From Plasmopara viticola (taxonomy: Eukaryota > Oomycota > Peronosporomycetes > Peronosporales > Peronosporaceae), in contig MBPM02000084.1 of the NCBI GenBank assembly GCA_001695595.3, positions 186,001 to 250,000 of the forward strand: a DNA stretch of 64,000 bases, written 5' to 3'. Shown in pieces: positions 33,430 to 46,100 of the stretch (its first letter is position 1; every line of letters starts with the position of its first letter). The translations under genes and the position numbers were made by a program. The notes beneath the pieces are model-generated. The model saw nothing but the letters and a program-made list of their open reading frames with translations. It did not search any database and was not told the DNA's origin.

Positions 33430-36400
33430 ACACTACGGGACCTAGGAAGAGCCAAAACCATTTATTCCAATGTATAAACGCATATACTTTCCATCACCTG
33501 TCCGCAATTTACGAATGCAAAGTGAGGAATCACTTTACGAAATACAGATGTTGTCGGTAGTATTCAACTGTTTTCCTTCATGTGTAGACTTTTCGTACTT
33601 ATCATGGGCCCGACCACGAGTATTCTTGTTGCTCGTTGACACTGCACTAGTATCGGAGACATCGGAAAAGCTTTAAAGTTAAGGGCAATATAAAGCTAAA
33701 AAAGATCTTGCTGTTTTGTGGGAAGAATTTTCGCAAGATATTTGCCTTATGACTTGAAGCATCGCAACGGCATACTACAATTCTGGCACGATATCCTTTA
33801 ACCAAGAGCGAGAATGTATCCTGCTCCGTTTACCATGTTTGGTACACCCTTCCTTAAAGACCTCAAGGTGTTGTCTTCTCATGATTTTACAATGTGAAGA
33901 AGCTTCCATGAGCATAGCGTCGTAATGACACATACCACAATACGTATACCGCCATATCCGCTCAGAGGCGTGACCGTGACAATTTGACGCCCCATTTTGG
34001 CAAAAGCAATGCGTGTATTCTGACTATATGTAGTTCTAAAAGACACACCACAGGAGCTAGAAAATGCCAAAGACCAATTAATCCGATGTGTAAACGCATA
34101 TAGTTTCAGTCACCTATTCGCGACTTTCGAACGCAGGATGAAAGAGCACTTTATGAAATACAGATAATGTTGGTAGTGTTCTCCTGTTGTTCTACATGTG
34201 TAGACTTTATCGTTCATAGTATGAGCTCGACCACGAGCATATTTTTAACTCACTGACACTGCGCTAGTATCGGAGACATCGAGGCAAGCTCTAAAGTTGA
34301 GGACGGTATCAAGATAAATTAAGGTCTTGCTGCTTTGTAGGAAGGATTTTTGCAAGATAGTTGCGTTATGATTTGATATATCGCAATGGCATATTAAAAT
34401 TCTGGCACGAGATCCTTACATTAGGAACGAGGGTTTATCCTGCTCCGTTTACCATGTTCGGTAGACCCTTCCTTAAAGCCCTTGAGGTATTGTCTTTCGA
34501 TGATTATTTATTGTCAACATCTGCTTTGAAACGGAAGCACCTTTCATAAGCATAGCGTCGCATTGACACATACCAAAGTACGTATACCGCCATGACCGCT
34601 CAGAAGCGTGACCGTGACAATCTGACGCCTCTCAAAGCGGCAAAAGCAATGCGTGTATCCTTAATATATGTAACTTCAGAAGACACACTTCGGGACCTTG
34701 AAAAGTCCAAAAGCATCATATCCAATGTATAAACGCATATACTTTCCGCCACCTGTCCCGATTTCGAACGCAAGATGAAAGAACACTTTACGAAATACAG
34801 ATGTTGTCGATAGTATTCACCTGTTTTCCTGAATGTGTAGACTCCATCGATCTTGGTATGAGCCCGACCACGTGTATTTTTGTTACCCGTTGACACTGCA
34901 CTAGAATCGAAGACATCGAGGCAAGCCTTACAATTGAGACGGTAACAAGATAAATTAAGGTCTTGCTGTTTTGTAGGAAGGTTTTTGCAAGATAGTTGCG
35001 TTATGATTTGAAGCATCGCAATGACATACTACATTTCTGGCACGATATCTTTTCACCAAGAGCGAGAGTTTATCCTGCTCCATTTACCATAATTGGTACA
35101 CTCTTCCTTCAAGCCCTTGAGGTATTGTCTTTCGATAAGTTTACAATGTCAACATCTGCTTTGAAACGAAAGCACCGCCCATGAGCATAGCGTCGCAATG
35201 ACACATACCACAATGCGTATACCGCCATCCCTGCTCAGAAGCGTGACCGTGACAATCTGACGCCCCCCAACCCTGCAAATGCAATGCGTGTATTTTGACT
35301 ATATGTAGCTTTAAAAGACATACTACGGGACCAAGAAAAGGCCAAAACCATCTAATCCGATGTACAAACGCATATAGTTTCTGTCACCTGTTCGCGATTT
35401 ACGAACGCAAGGTGAGGAATCACTTTACGAAAAACATATGTTGTCGGTATATTTCACTTGTTTTCCTTCATGTGTCCATCGTTCTTCGTATAAGCCCGAC
35501 CACGTGTCATTTTAATTCCCGTTAACACTGCACTAGTATCGAAGACATCGAGGCAAGCTTCAAAGTTGAGGACGGTATCAAGATAAGGTATGGTCTTGCT
35601 GTTTTGTAGGAAGCTTTTTGGCAAGATATTGCGTAATGATATGAAGCATCGCAATGACATACTACATTTCTGGCACGAGATCCTTTCACCAACAGCGAGA
35701 GTTTATCCTGCTCCGTTTCCCATGATTGGTACACCCTTCCTTAAAGACCTTGAGGTGTTGTCTTTCGATGATTATTTATTGTCAACATCTGCTTTGAAAC
35801 GAGAGCACCTTCCATGATCATAGCTTCGCAATGACACATACCACAATACGAATACTGCCATCCCCGCTCAGAAGCGTGACCGTGACAATCTGACGCCCCA
35901 CAACCCTACAAAAGCAATGCGTTTATTCTTTACTATATGTAGCTTTGAAAGACACACCTAGAAAATGTCGAAACCATCTAGACGGGACCTAGAAAATGCC
36001 AAAATCATCTAATCCGATGTAAAAATGCATATAGTTTCAGTCACCTATTCGCGATTTTCGATCGCAAGATGAAAGAGCACTTTATGAAATAGAGATAATG
36101 TTGGTAGTGTTCTCCTGTTGTTCTACATGTATAGACTCCATCGTTCATAGTATTGGCTCGACCACGAGCATATTTTATAACTTGCTGACACTGCGCTAGT
36201 ATCGGAGACATCGAGGCAAGCTCTAAAGTTGAGGACGGTATCAAGATAAAGTAAGGTCTTGCTGTTTTGTAGGAAAGTTTATCGCAAAATAGTTGCGTTA
36301 CGATTTGAAGCATCGCAATGACATACTACATTTCTGGCACGATATCCTTTCACCAAGAGCGGAACTTTATCCTGCTCCGTTTACCATGGTTGGTAGACCC

Positions 36401-36660
36401 TTCCTTAAAGCCCTTGAGGTATTGTCTTTCGATGATTTTACAATGTCAACATCTGCTTTGAAACAGAAGCACCTTCCATGAGCATAGCGTCGCAATGCCA
36501 CATACTACAATACGAATACCGCCATCCCCGCTAAGAAGCGTGACCGTGACAATTTGACGCCCCATTTCGGCAAAAGCAATGCGTGTATTCTGACTATATG
36601 TAGCTCTAAAAGACACACCACAGGACGTAGAAAATGCCAAAGACCATTTAATCCGATGTA
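33430..36660 (+). repeat. Five-monomer block duplicated 8.93 kb downstream
   Basis: Sequence here reappears at about 42370-45590 with a constant offset of 8,933-8,937 bp and near identity, including rare variants such as the GCATCATATCCAATG segment and the ~30-bp insertion in the 664-bp monomer. Both block ends are approximate because neighbouring monomers are also similar. Confidence 0.8.
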
Positions 36661-39600
36661 CAAACGCATATAGTTTCAGTCACCTATTCGCGACTTTCGA
36701 ACGCAAGATGAAAGAGCACTTTATGAAATACAGATAATGTTGGTAGTGTTCTCCTGTTGTTCTACATGTGTAGACTCCATCGTTCATAGTATTGGCTCGA
36801 CCACTTGTATATTTTATAGCTCGCTGACACTGCGCTAGTATCGGAGACATCGAGGCAAGCTCTAAAGTTGGGGACGGTATCTAGATAAATTGAGGTCTTG
36901 CTGTTTTGAAAGAAGGATTTTTGCAAGATAGTTGCGTTATGATTTGAAGCATCGCAACGGCACATTCAAATTATGGCACGATACCCTTTCACAAAGAGCG
37001 AGGGCTTCTCCTGCTTTGTTTACCATGTTTGGTAGACCCTTCCCTAAAGCCCTTGAGGTATTGTCTTTCGATGATTTTACAATGTCAACATCTGCTTTGA
37101 ACCTTCCATGATCATAGCGTCGCAATGACACATACTACAATACGTACACCGCCATCCCCGCTCAGAAGCGTGACCGTGACAATCTGACGCCCCCGACCCC
37201 TCAAAAGCAATGCGTGTATTCTGACTATATGTAGCTTTAGAAGACACACTACGGAACCTAGGAAAAGCCAAAACCATTTATTCCAATGTATAAACGCATA
37301 TACTTTCCATCACCTGTCCGCAATTTACGAACGCAAAGTGAGGAATCACTTTACGAAATACAGATGTTGTCGGAAGTATTCAATTGTTTTCCTTCATGTG
37401 TAGATTTTATCGTTCTTCGTATGAGCCCGACAACGTGTATTCTTGTTACTCGTTGACACTGCACTAGTATCGGAAACATCGAAACAAGCTTCAAAGTTAA
37501 GGGCAATATAAAGATAAAAAAGATCTTGCTGTTTTGTGGGAAGAATTTTCGCAAGATATTTGCGTTATGACTTGAAGCATCGCAACGGCATACTACAGTT
37601 CTGGCACGATATCCTTTAACCAAGAGCGAGAATGTATCCTGCTCCGTTTACCATGTTTGGTACACCCTTCCTTAAAGACCTCAAGGTGTTGTCTTTTCAT
37701 GATTTTACAATGTGAAGAAGCTTCCATGAGCATAGCGTCGTAATGACACATACCACAATACTTCCATGAGCATAGCGTCGTAATGACACATACCACAATA
37801 CGTATACCGCCATATCCGCTCAGAGGCGTGACCGTGACGATTTGACGCCCCATTTCGGCAAAAGCAATGCGTGTATTCTGACTATATGTAGTTCTAAAAG
37901 ACACACCACAGGAGCTAGAAAATGCCAAAGACCAATTAATCCGATGTGTAAACGCATATAGTTTCAGTCACCTATTCGCGACTTTCGAACGCAGGATGAA
38001 AGAGCACTTTATGAAATACAGATAATGTTGGTAGTGTTCTCCTGTTGTTCTACATGTATAGACTCCATCGTTCATAGTATTGGCTCGACCACGAGCATAT
38101 TTTATAACTTGCTGACACTGCGCTAGTATCGGAGACATCGAGGCAAGCTCTAAAGTTGAGGACGGTATCAAGATAAAGTAAGGTCTTGCTGTTTTGTAGG
38201 AAAGTTTATCGCAAAATAGTTGCGTTACGATTTGAAGCATCGCAATGACATACTACATTTCTGGCACGATATCCTTTCACCAAGAGCGGAATTTTATCCT
38301 GCTCCGTTTACCATGGTTGGTAGACCCTTCCTTAAAGCCCTTGAGGTATTGTCTTTCGATGATTTTACAATGTCAACATCTGCTTTGAAACAGAAGCACC
38401 TTCCATGAGCATAGCGTCGCAATGCCACATACTACAATACGAATACCGCCATCCCCGCTAAGAAGCGTGACCGTGACAATTTGACGCCCCATTTCGGCAA
38501 AAGCAATGCGTGTATTCTGACTATATGTAGCTCTAAAAGACACACCACAGGACGTAGAAAATGCCAAAGACCATTTAATCCGATGTACAAACGCATATAG
38601 TTTCAGTCACCTATTCGCGACTTTCGAACGCAAGATGAAAGAGCACTTTATGAAATACAGATAATGTTGGTAGTGTTCTCCTGTTGTTCTACATGTGTAG
38701 ACTCCATCGTTCATAGTATTGGCTCGACCACTTGTATATTTTATAGCTCGCTGACACTGCGCTAGTATCGGAGACATCGAGGCAAGCTCTAAAGTTGGGG
38801 ACGGTATCTAGATAAATTGAGGTCTTGCTGTTTTGAAAGAAGGATTTTTGCAAGATAGTTGCGTTATGATTTGAAGCATCGCAACGGCACATTCAAATTA
38901 TGGCACGATACCCTTTCACAAAGAGCGAGGGCTTCTCCTGCTTTGTTTACCATGTTTGGTAGACCCTTCCCTAAAGCCCTTGAGGTATTGTCTTTCGATG
39001 ATTTTACAATGTCAACATCTGCTTTGAACCTTCCATGATCATAGCGTCGCAATGACACATACTACAATACGTACACCGCCATCCCCGCTCAGAAGCGTGA
39101 CCGTGACAATCTGACGCCCCCGACCCCTCAAAAGCAATGCGTGTATTCTGACTATATGTAGCTTTAGAAGACACACTACGGAACCTAGGAAAAGCCAAAA
39201 CCATTTATTCCAATGTATAAACGCATATACTTTCCATCACCTGTCCGCAATTTACGAACGCAAAGTGAGGAATCACTTTACGAAATACAGATGTTGTCGG
39301 AAGTATTCAATTGTTTTCCTTCATGTGTAGATTTTATCGTTCTTCGTATGAGCCCGACAACGTGTATTCTTGTTACTCGTTGACACTGCACTAGTATCGG
39401 AAACATCGAAACAAGCTTCAAAGTTAAGGGCAATATAAAGATAAAAAAGATCTTGCTGTTTTGTGGGAAGAATTTTCGCAAGATATTTGCGTTATGACTT
39501 GAAGCATCGCAACGGCATACTACAGTTCTGGCACGATATCCTTTAACCAAGAGCGAGAATGTATCCTGCTCCGTTTACCATGTTTGGTACACCCTTCCTT

Positions 39601-40150
39601 AAAGACCTCAAGGTGTTGTCTTTTCATGATTTTACAATGTGAAGAAGCTTCCATGAGCATAGCGTCGTAATGACACATACCACAATACTTCCATGAGCAT
39701 AGCGTCGTAATGACACATACCACAATACGTATACCGCCATATCCGCTCAGAGGCGTGACCGTGACGATTTGACGCCTCATTTCGGCAAAAGCAATGCGTG
39801 TATTCTGACTATATGTAGTTCTAAAAGACACACCACAGGAGCTAGAAAATGCCAAAGACCATTTAATCCGATGTGCAAACGCATATAGTTTCAGTCACCT
39901 ATTCGCGACTTTCGAACGCAAGATGAATGAGCACTTTAAAAATACAGATAATGTTGGTAGTGTTCTCCTGTTGTTCTACATGTGTAGACTCCATCGTTCA
40001 TAGTATTGGCTCGACCACGAGCATATTTTATAACTTGCTGACACTGCGCTAGTATCGGAGACATCGAGGCAAGCTCTAAAGTTGAGGACGGTATCAAGAT
40101 AAAGTAAGGTCTTGCTGTTTTGTAGGAAAGTTTATCGCAAAATAGTTGCG
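36293..40150 (+). repeat. 1,927-bp higher-order repeat (three monomers), two full copies
   Basis: 36293-38219 and 38220-40145 are almost identical (one visible difference: GACGCCCCATTTC near 37850 against GACGCCTCATTTC near 39777), while the three monomers inside one copy differ clearly from each other. A further partial copy appears at about 41565-42740. Confidence 0.88.
37721..37800 (+). repeat. 40-bp tandem duplication inside one monomer
   Basis: A 40-bp segment starting CTTCCATGAGCATAGCGTCG (37721-37760) is repeated exactly at 37761-37800. The same double segment is at 39648-39727, exactly 1,927 bp on, but the related monomers at 33.9 and 42.85 kb have it only once. Confidence 0.95.
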
Positions 40151-43100
40151 TTACGATTTGAAGCATCGCAATGACATACTACATTTCTGGCACGATATCC
40201 TTTCACCAAGAGCGGAATTTTATCCTGCTCCGTTTACCATGGTTGGTAGACCCTTCCTTAAAGCCCTTGAGGTATTGTCTTTCGATGATTATTTATTGTC
40301 AACATCTGCTTTGAAACAGAAGCACCTTCCATGAGCATAGCGTCGCAATACCACATACTACAATACGAATACCGCCATCCCCGCTAAGAAGCGTGACCGT
40401 GACAATTTGACGCCCCATTTCGGCAAAAGCAATGCGTGTATTCTGACTATATGTAGCTCTAAAAGACACACTACAGGATCTAAAAAATGCCAAACTCATC
40501 TAATCCGATGTACAAACGCATATAGTTTCTGTCACCTGTTCGCGATTTACGAACGCAAGGTGAAAGAGCACTTTATGAAATACAGATGTTGTCGATAGTA
40601 TTCACCTGTTTTCCCGCACGTGTAGACTCCATCGTTCTTCGTATAAGCCCGACCACGTGTATACTTTGTTACTCGTTGACACTGCACTAGTATCGGAGAC
40701 ATTGAGGCAAGCTTTAAAGTTAAGGACAATATAAAAATACAAGAAGATTTTGCTGTTTTGTGGAAATTTTTTTCGCATGATACTTGCGTTATGATTTAAA
40801 GCATCGCAACGGCACATTCAAATTATGGCACGAGACTTTTTCACAAAGAGCGAGGGCTTCTCCTGCTTTGTTTACCATGTTTGGTAGACCCTTCCCTAAA
40901 GCCCTTGAGGTATTGTCTTTCGATGATTTAACAATGTCAACATCTGCTTTGAACCTTCCATGAGCATAGCGTCGCAATGACACATACTACAATACGTATA
41001 CCGCCATCCCCGCTCAGAGGCGTGACCGTGACAATTTGACACCCCAGTTCGGCAAATTAATGCGTGTATTCGGACTAAATGTAGCTCTGAAAAACACACT
41101 ACAGGGCCTAAAAAATGCCAAACTCATCTAATCCGATGTATAAACGCATATAGTTTCTGTCACCTGTTCGCGATTTACGAACGCAAGGTGAAAGAGCGCT
41201 TCATGAATTACAGATGTTGTGGATATTATTCACCTGTTTTCCCGCACGTGTAGACTCCATCGTTCTTCGTATAAGCCCGACCACGTGTATACTTTGTTAC
41301 TCGTTGACACTGCACTAGTATCGGAGACATTGAGGCAAGCTTTAAAGTTAAGGACAATATAAAAATAAAAGAAGATTTTGCTGTTTTGTGGAAATTTTTT
41401 TCGCATGATACTTGCGTTTTGATTTAAAGCATCGCAACGGCACATACACATTATGGCACGAGACTCTTTCACAAAGAGCGAGAACTTATCTTGCTTTGTT
41501 TACCATGTTTGGTAGACCCTTCCTTAAAGCCCTTGAGGTATTGTCTTTCGATGATTTTACAATGTCAACATCTGCTTTGAAACAGAAGCACCTTCCATGA
41601 GCATAGCGTCGCAATGCCACATACTACAATACGAATACCGCCATCCCCGCTAAGAAGCGTGACCGTGACAATTTGACGCCCCATTTCGGCAAAAGCAATG
41701 CGTGTATTCTGACTATATGTAGCTCTAAAAGACACACCACAGGACGTAGAAAATGCCAAAGACCATTTAATCCGATGTACAAACGCATATAGTTTCAGTC
41801 ACCTATTCGCGACTTTCGAACGCAAGATGAAAGAGCACTTTATGAAATACAGATAATGTTGGTAGTGTTTTCCTGTTGTTCTACATGTGTAGACTCCATC
41901 GTTCATAGTATTGGCTCGACCACTTGTATATTTTATAGCTCGCTGACACTGCGCTAGTATCGGAGACATCGAGGCAAGCTCTAAAGTTGGGGACGGTATC
42001 TAGATAAATTGAGGTCTTGCTGTTTTGAAAGAAGGATTTTTGCAAGATAGTTGCGTTATGATTTGAAGCATCGCAACGGCACATTCAAGTTATGGCACGA
42101 TACCCTTTCACAAAGAGCGAGGCTTCTCCTGCTTTGTTTACCATGTTTGGTAGACCCTTCCCTAAAGCCCTTGAGGTATTGTCTTTCGATGATTTTACAA
42201 TGTCAACATCTGCTTTGAACCTTCCATGAGCATAGCGTCGCAATGACACATACTACAATACGTACACCGCCATCCCCGCTCAGAAGCGTGACCGTGACAA
42301 TCTGACGCCCCCGACCCCTCAAAAGCAATGCGTGTATTCTGACTATATGTAGCTTTAGAAGACACACTACGGAACCTAGGAAAAGCCAAAACCATTTATT
42401 CCAATGTATAAACGCATATACTTTCCATCACCTGTCCGCAATTTACGAACGCAAAGTGAGGAATCACTTTACGAAATACAGATGTTGTCGGAAGTATTCA
42501 ATTGTTTTCCTTCATGTGTAGATTTTATCGTTCTTCGTATGAGCCCGACAACGTGTATTCTTGTTACTCGTTGACACTGCACTAGTATCGGAAACATCGA
42601 AACAAGCTTCAAAGTTAAGGGCAATATAAAGCTAAAAAAGATCTTGCTGTTTTGTGGGAAGAATTTTCGCAAGATATTTGCCTTATGACTTGAAGCATCG
42701 CAACGGCATACTACAATTCTGGCACGATATCCTTTAACCAAGAGCGAGAATGTATCCTGCTCCGTTTACCATGTTTGGTACACCCTTCCTTAAAGACCTC
42801 AAGGTGTTGTCTTCTCATAATTTTACAATGTGAAGAAGCTTCCATGAGCATAGCGTCGTAATGACACATACCACAATACGTATACCGCCATATCCGCTCA
42901 GAGGCGTGACCGTGACAATTTGACGCCCCATTTTGGCAAAAGCAATGCGTGTATTCTGACTATATGTAGTTCTAAAAGACACACCACAGGAGCTAGAAAA
43001 TGCCAAAGACCAATTAATACGATGTGTAAACGCATATAGTTTCAGTCACCTATTCGCGACTTTCGAACGCAGGATGAAAGAGCACTTTATGAAATACAGA

Positions 43101-46100
43101 TAATGTTGGTAGTGTTCTCCTGTTGTTCTACATGTGTAGACTTTATCGTTCATAGTATGAGCTCGACCACGAGCATATTTTTTAACTCACTGACACTGCG
43201 CTAGTATCGGAGACATCGAGGCAAGCTCTAAAGTTGAGGACGGTATCAAGATAAATTAAGGTCTTGCTGCTTTGTAGGAAGGATTTTTGCAAGATAGTTG
43301 CGTTATGATTTGATATATCGCAATGGCATATTAAAATTCTGGCACGAGATCCTTACATTAGGAACGAGGGTTTATCCTGCTCCGTTTACCATGTTCGGTA
43401 GACCCTTCCTTAAAGCCCTTGAGGTATTGTCTTTCGATGATTATTTATTGTCAACATCTGCTTTGAAACGGAAGTACCTTTCATAAGCATAGCGTCGCAT
43501 TGACACATACCAAAGTACGTATACCGCCATGACCGCTCAGAAGCGTGACCGTGACAATCTGACGCCTCTCAAAGCGGCAAAAGCAATGCGTGTATCCTTA
43601 ATATATGTAACTTCAGAAGACACACTTCGGGACCTTGAAAAGTCCAAAAGCATCATATCCAATGTATAAACGCATATACTTTCCGCCACCTGTCCCGATT
43701 TCGAACGCAAGATGAAAGAACACTTTACGAAATACAGATGTTGTCGATAGTATTCACCTGTTTTCCTGAATGTGTAGACTCCATCGATCTTGGTATGAGC
43801 CCGACCACGTGTATTTTTGTTACCCGTTGACACTGCACTAGAATCGAAGACATCGAGGCAAGCCTTACAATTGAGACGGTAACAAGATAAATTAAGGTCT
43901 TGCTGTTTTGTAGGAAGGTTTTTGCAAGATAGTTGCGTTATGATTTGAAGCATCGCAATGACATACTACATTTCTGGCACGATATCTTTTCACCAAGAGC
44001 GAGAGTTTATCCTGCTCCATTTACCATAATTGGTACACTCTTCCTTCAAGCCCTTGAGGTATTGTCTTTCGATAAGTTTACAATGTCAACATCTGCTTTG
44101 AAACGAAAGCACCGCCCATGAGCATAGCGTCGCAATGACACATACCACAATGCGTATACCGCCATCCCTGCTCAGAAGCGTGACCGTGACAATCTGACGC
44201 CCCCCAACCCTGCTGCAATGCGTGTATTTTGACTATATGTAGCTTTAAAAGACATACTACGGGACCAAGAAAAGGCCAAAACCATCTAATCCGATGTACA
44301 AACGCATATAGTTTCTGTCACCTGTTCGCGATTTACGAACGCAAGGTGAGGAATCACTTTACGAAAAACATATGTTGTCGGTATATTTCACTTGTTTTCC
44401 TTCATGTGTCCATCGTTCTTCGTATAAGCCCGACCACGTGTCATTTTAATTCCCGTTGACACTGCACTAGTATCGAAGACATCGAGGCAAGCTTCAAAGT
44501 TGAGGACGGTATCAAGATAAGGTATGGTCTTGCTGTTTTGTAGGAAGCTTTTTGGCAAGATATTGCGTAATGATATGAAGCATCGCAATGACATACTACA
44601 TTTCTGGCACGAGATCCTTTCACCAACAGCGAAAGTTTATCCTGCTCCGTTTACCATGATTGGTACACCCTTCCTTAAAGACCTTGAGGTGTTGTCTTTC
44701 GATGATTATTTATTGTCAACATCTGCTTTGAAACGAGAGCACCTTCCATGATCATAGCTTCGCAATGACAATACCACAATACGAATACTGCCATCCCCGC
44801 TCAGAAGCGTGACCGTGACAATCTGACGCCCCACAACCCTACAAAAGCAATGCGTTTATTCTTTACTATATGTAGCTTTGAAAGACACACCTAGAAAATG
44901 TCGAAACCATCTAGACGGGACCTAGAAAATGCCAAAATCATCTAATCCGATGTAAAAATGCATATAGTTTCAGTCACCTATTCGCGATTTTCGATCGCAA
45001 GATGAAAGAGCACTTTATGAAATAGAGATAATGTTGGTAGTGTTCTCCTGTTGTTCTACATGTATAGACTCCATCGTTCATAGTATTGGCTCGACCACGA
45101 GCATATTTTATAACTTGCTGACACTGCGCTAGTATCGGAGACATCGAGGCAAGCTCTAAAGTTGAGGACGGTATCAAGATAAAGTAAGGTCTTGCTGTTT
45201 TGTAGGAAAGTTTATCGCAAAATAGTTGCGTTACGATTTGAAGCATCGCAATGACATACTACATTTCTGGCACGATATCCTTTCACCAAGAGCGGAATTT
45301 TATCCTGCTCCGTTTACCATGGTTGGTAGACCCTTCCTTAAAGCCCTTGAGGTATTGTCTTTCGATGATTTTACAATGTCAACATCTGCTTTGAAACAGA
45401 AGCACCTTCCATGAGCATAGCGTCGCAATGCCACATACTACAATACGAATACCGCCATCCCCGCTAAGAAGCGTGACCGTGACAATTTGACGCCCCATTT
45501 CGGCAAAAGCAATGCGTGTATTCTGACTATATGTAGCTCTAAAAGACACACCACAGGACGTAGAAAATGCCAAAGACCATTTAATCCGATGTACAAACGC
45601 ATATAGTTTCAGTCACCTATTCGCGACTTTCGAACGCAAGATGAAAGAGCACTTTATGAAATACAGATAATGTTGGTAGTGTTCTCCTGTTGTTCTACAT
45701 GTGTAGACTCCATCGTTCATAGTATTGGCTCGACCACGAGCATATTTTATAACTCGCTGACTCTGCGCTAGTATCGGAGACATCGAGGCAAGCTCTAAAG
45801 TTGAGGACGGTATCAAGATAAAGTAAGGTCTTGCTGTTTTGTAGGAAAGTTTATCGCAAAATAGTTGCGTTACGATTTGAAGCATCGCAATGACATACTA
45901 CATTTCTGGCACGATATCCTTTCACCAAGAGCGGAATTTTATCCTGCTCCGTTTACCATGGTTGGTAGACCCTTCCTTAAAGCCCTTGAGGTATTGTCTT
46001 TCGATGATTTTACAATGTCAACATCTGCTTTGAAACAGAAGCACCTTCCATGAGCATAGCGTCGCAATACCACATACTACAATACGAATACCGCCATCCC

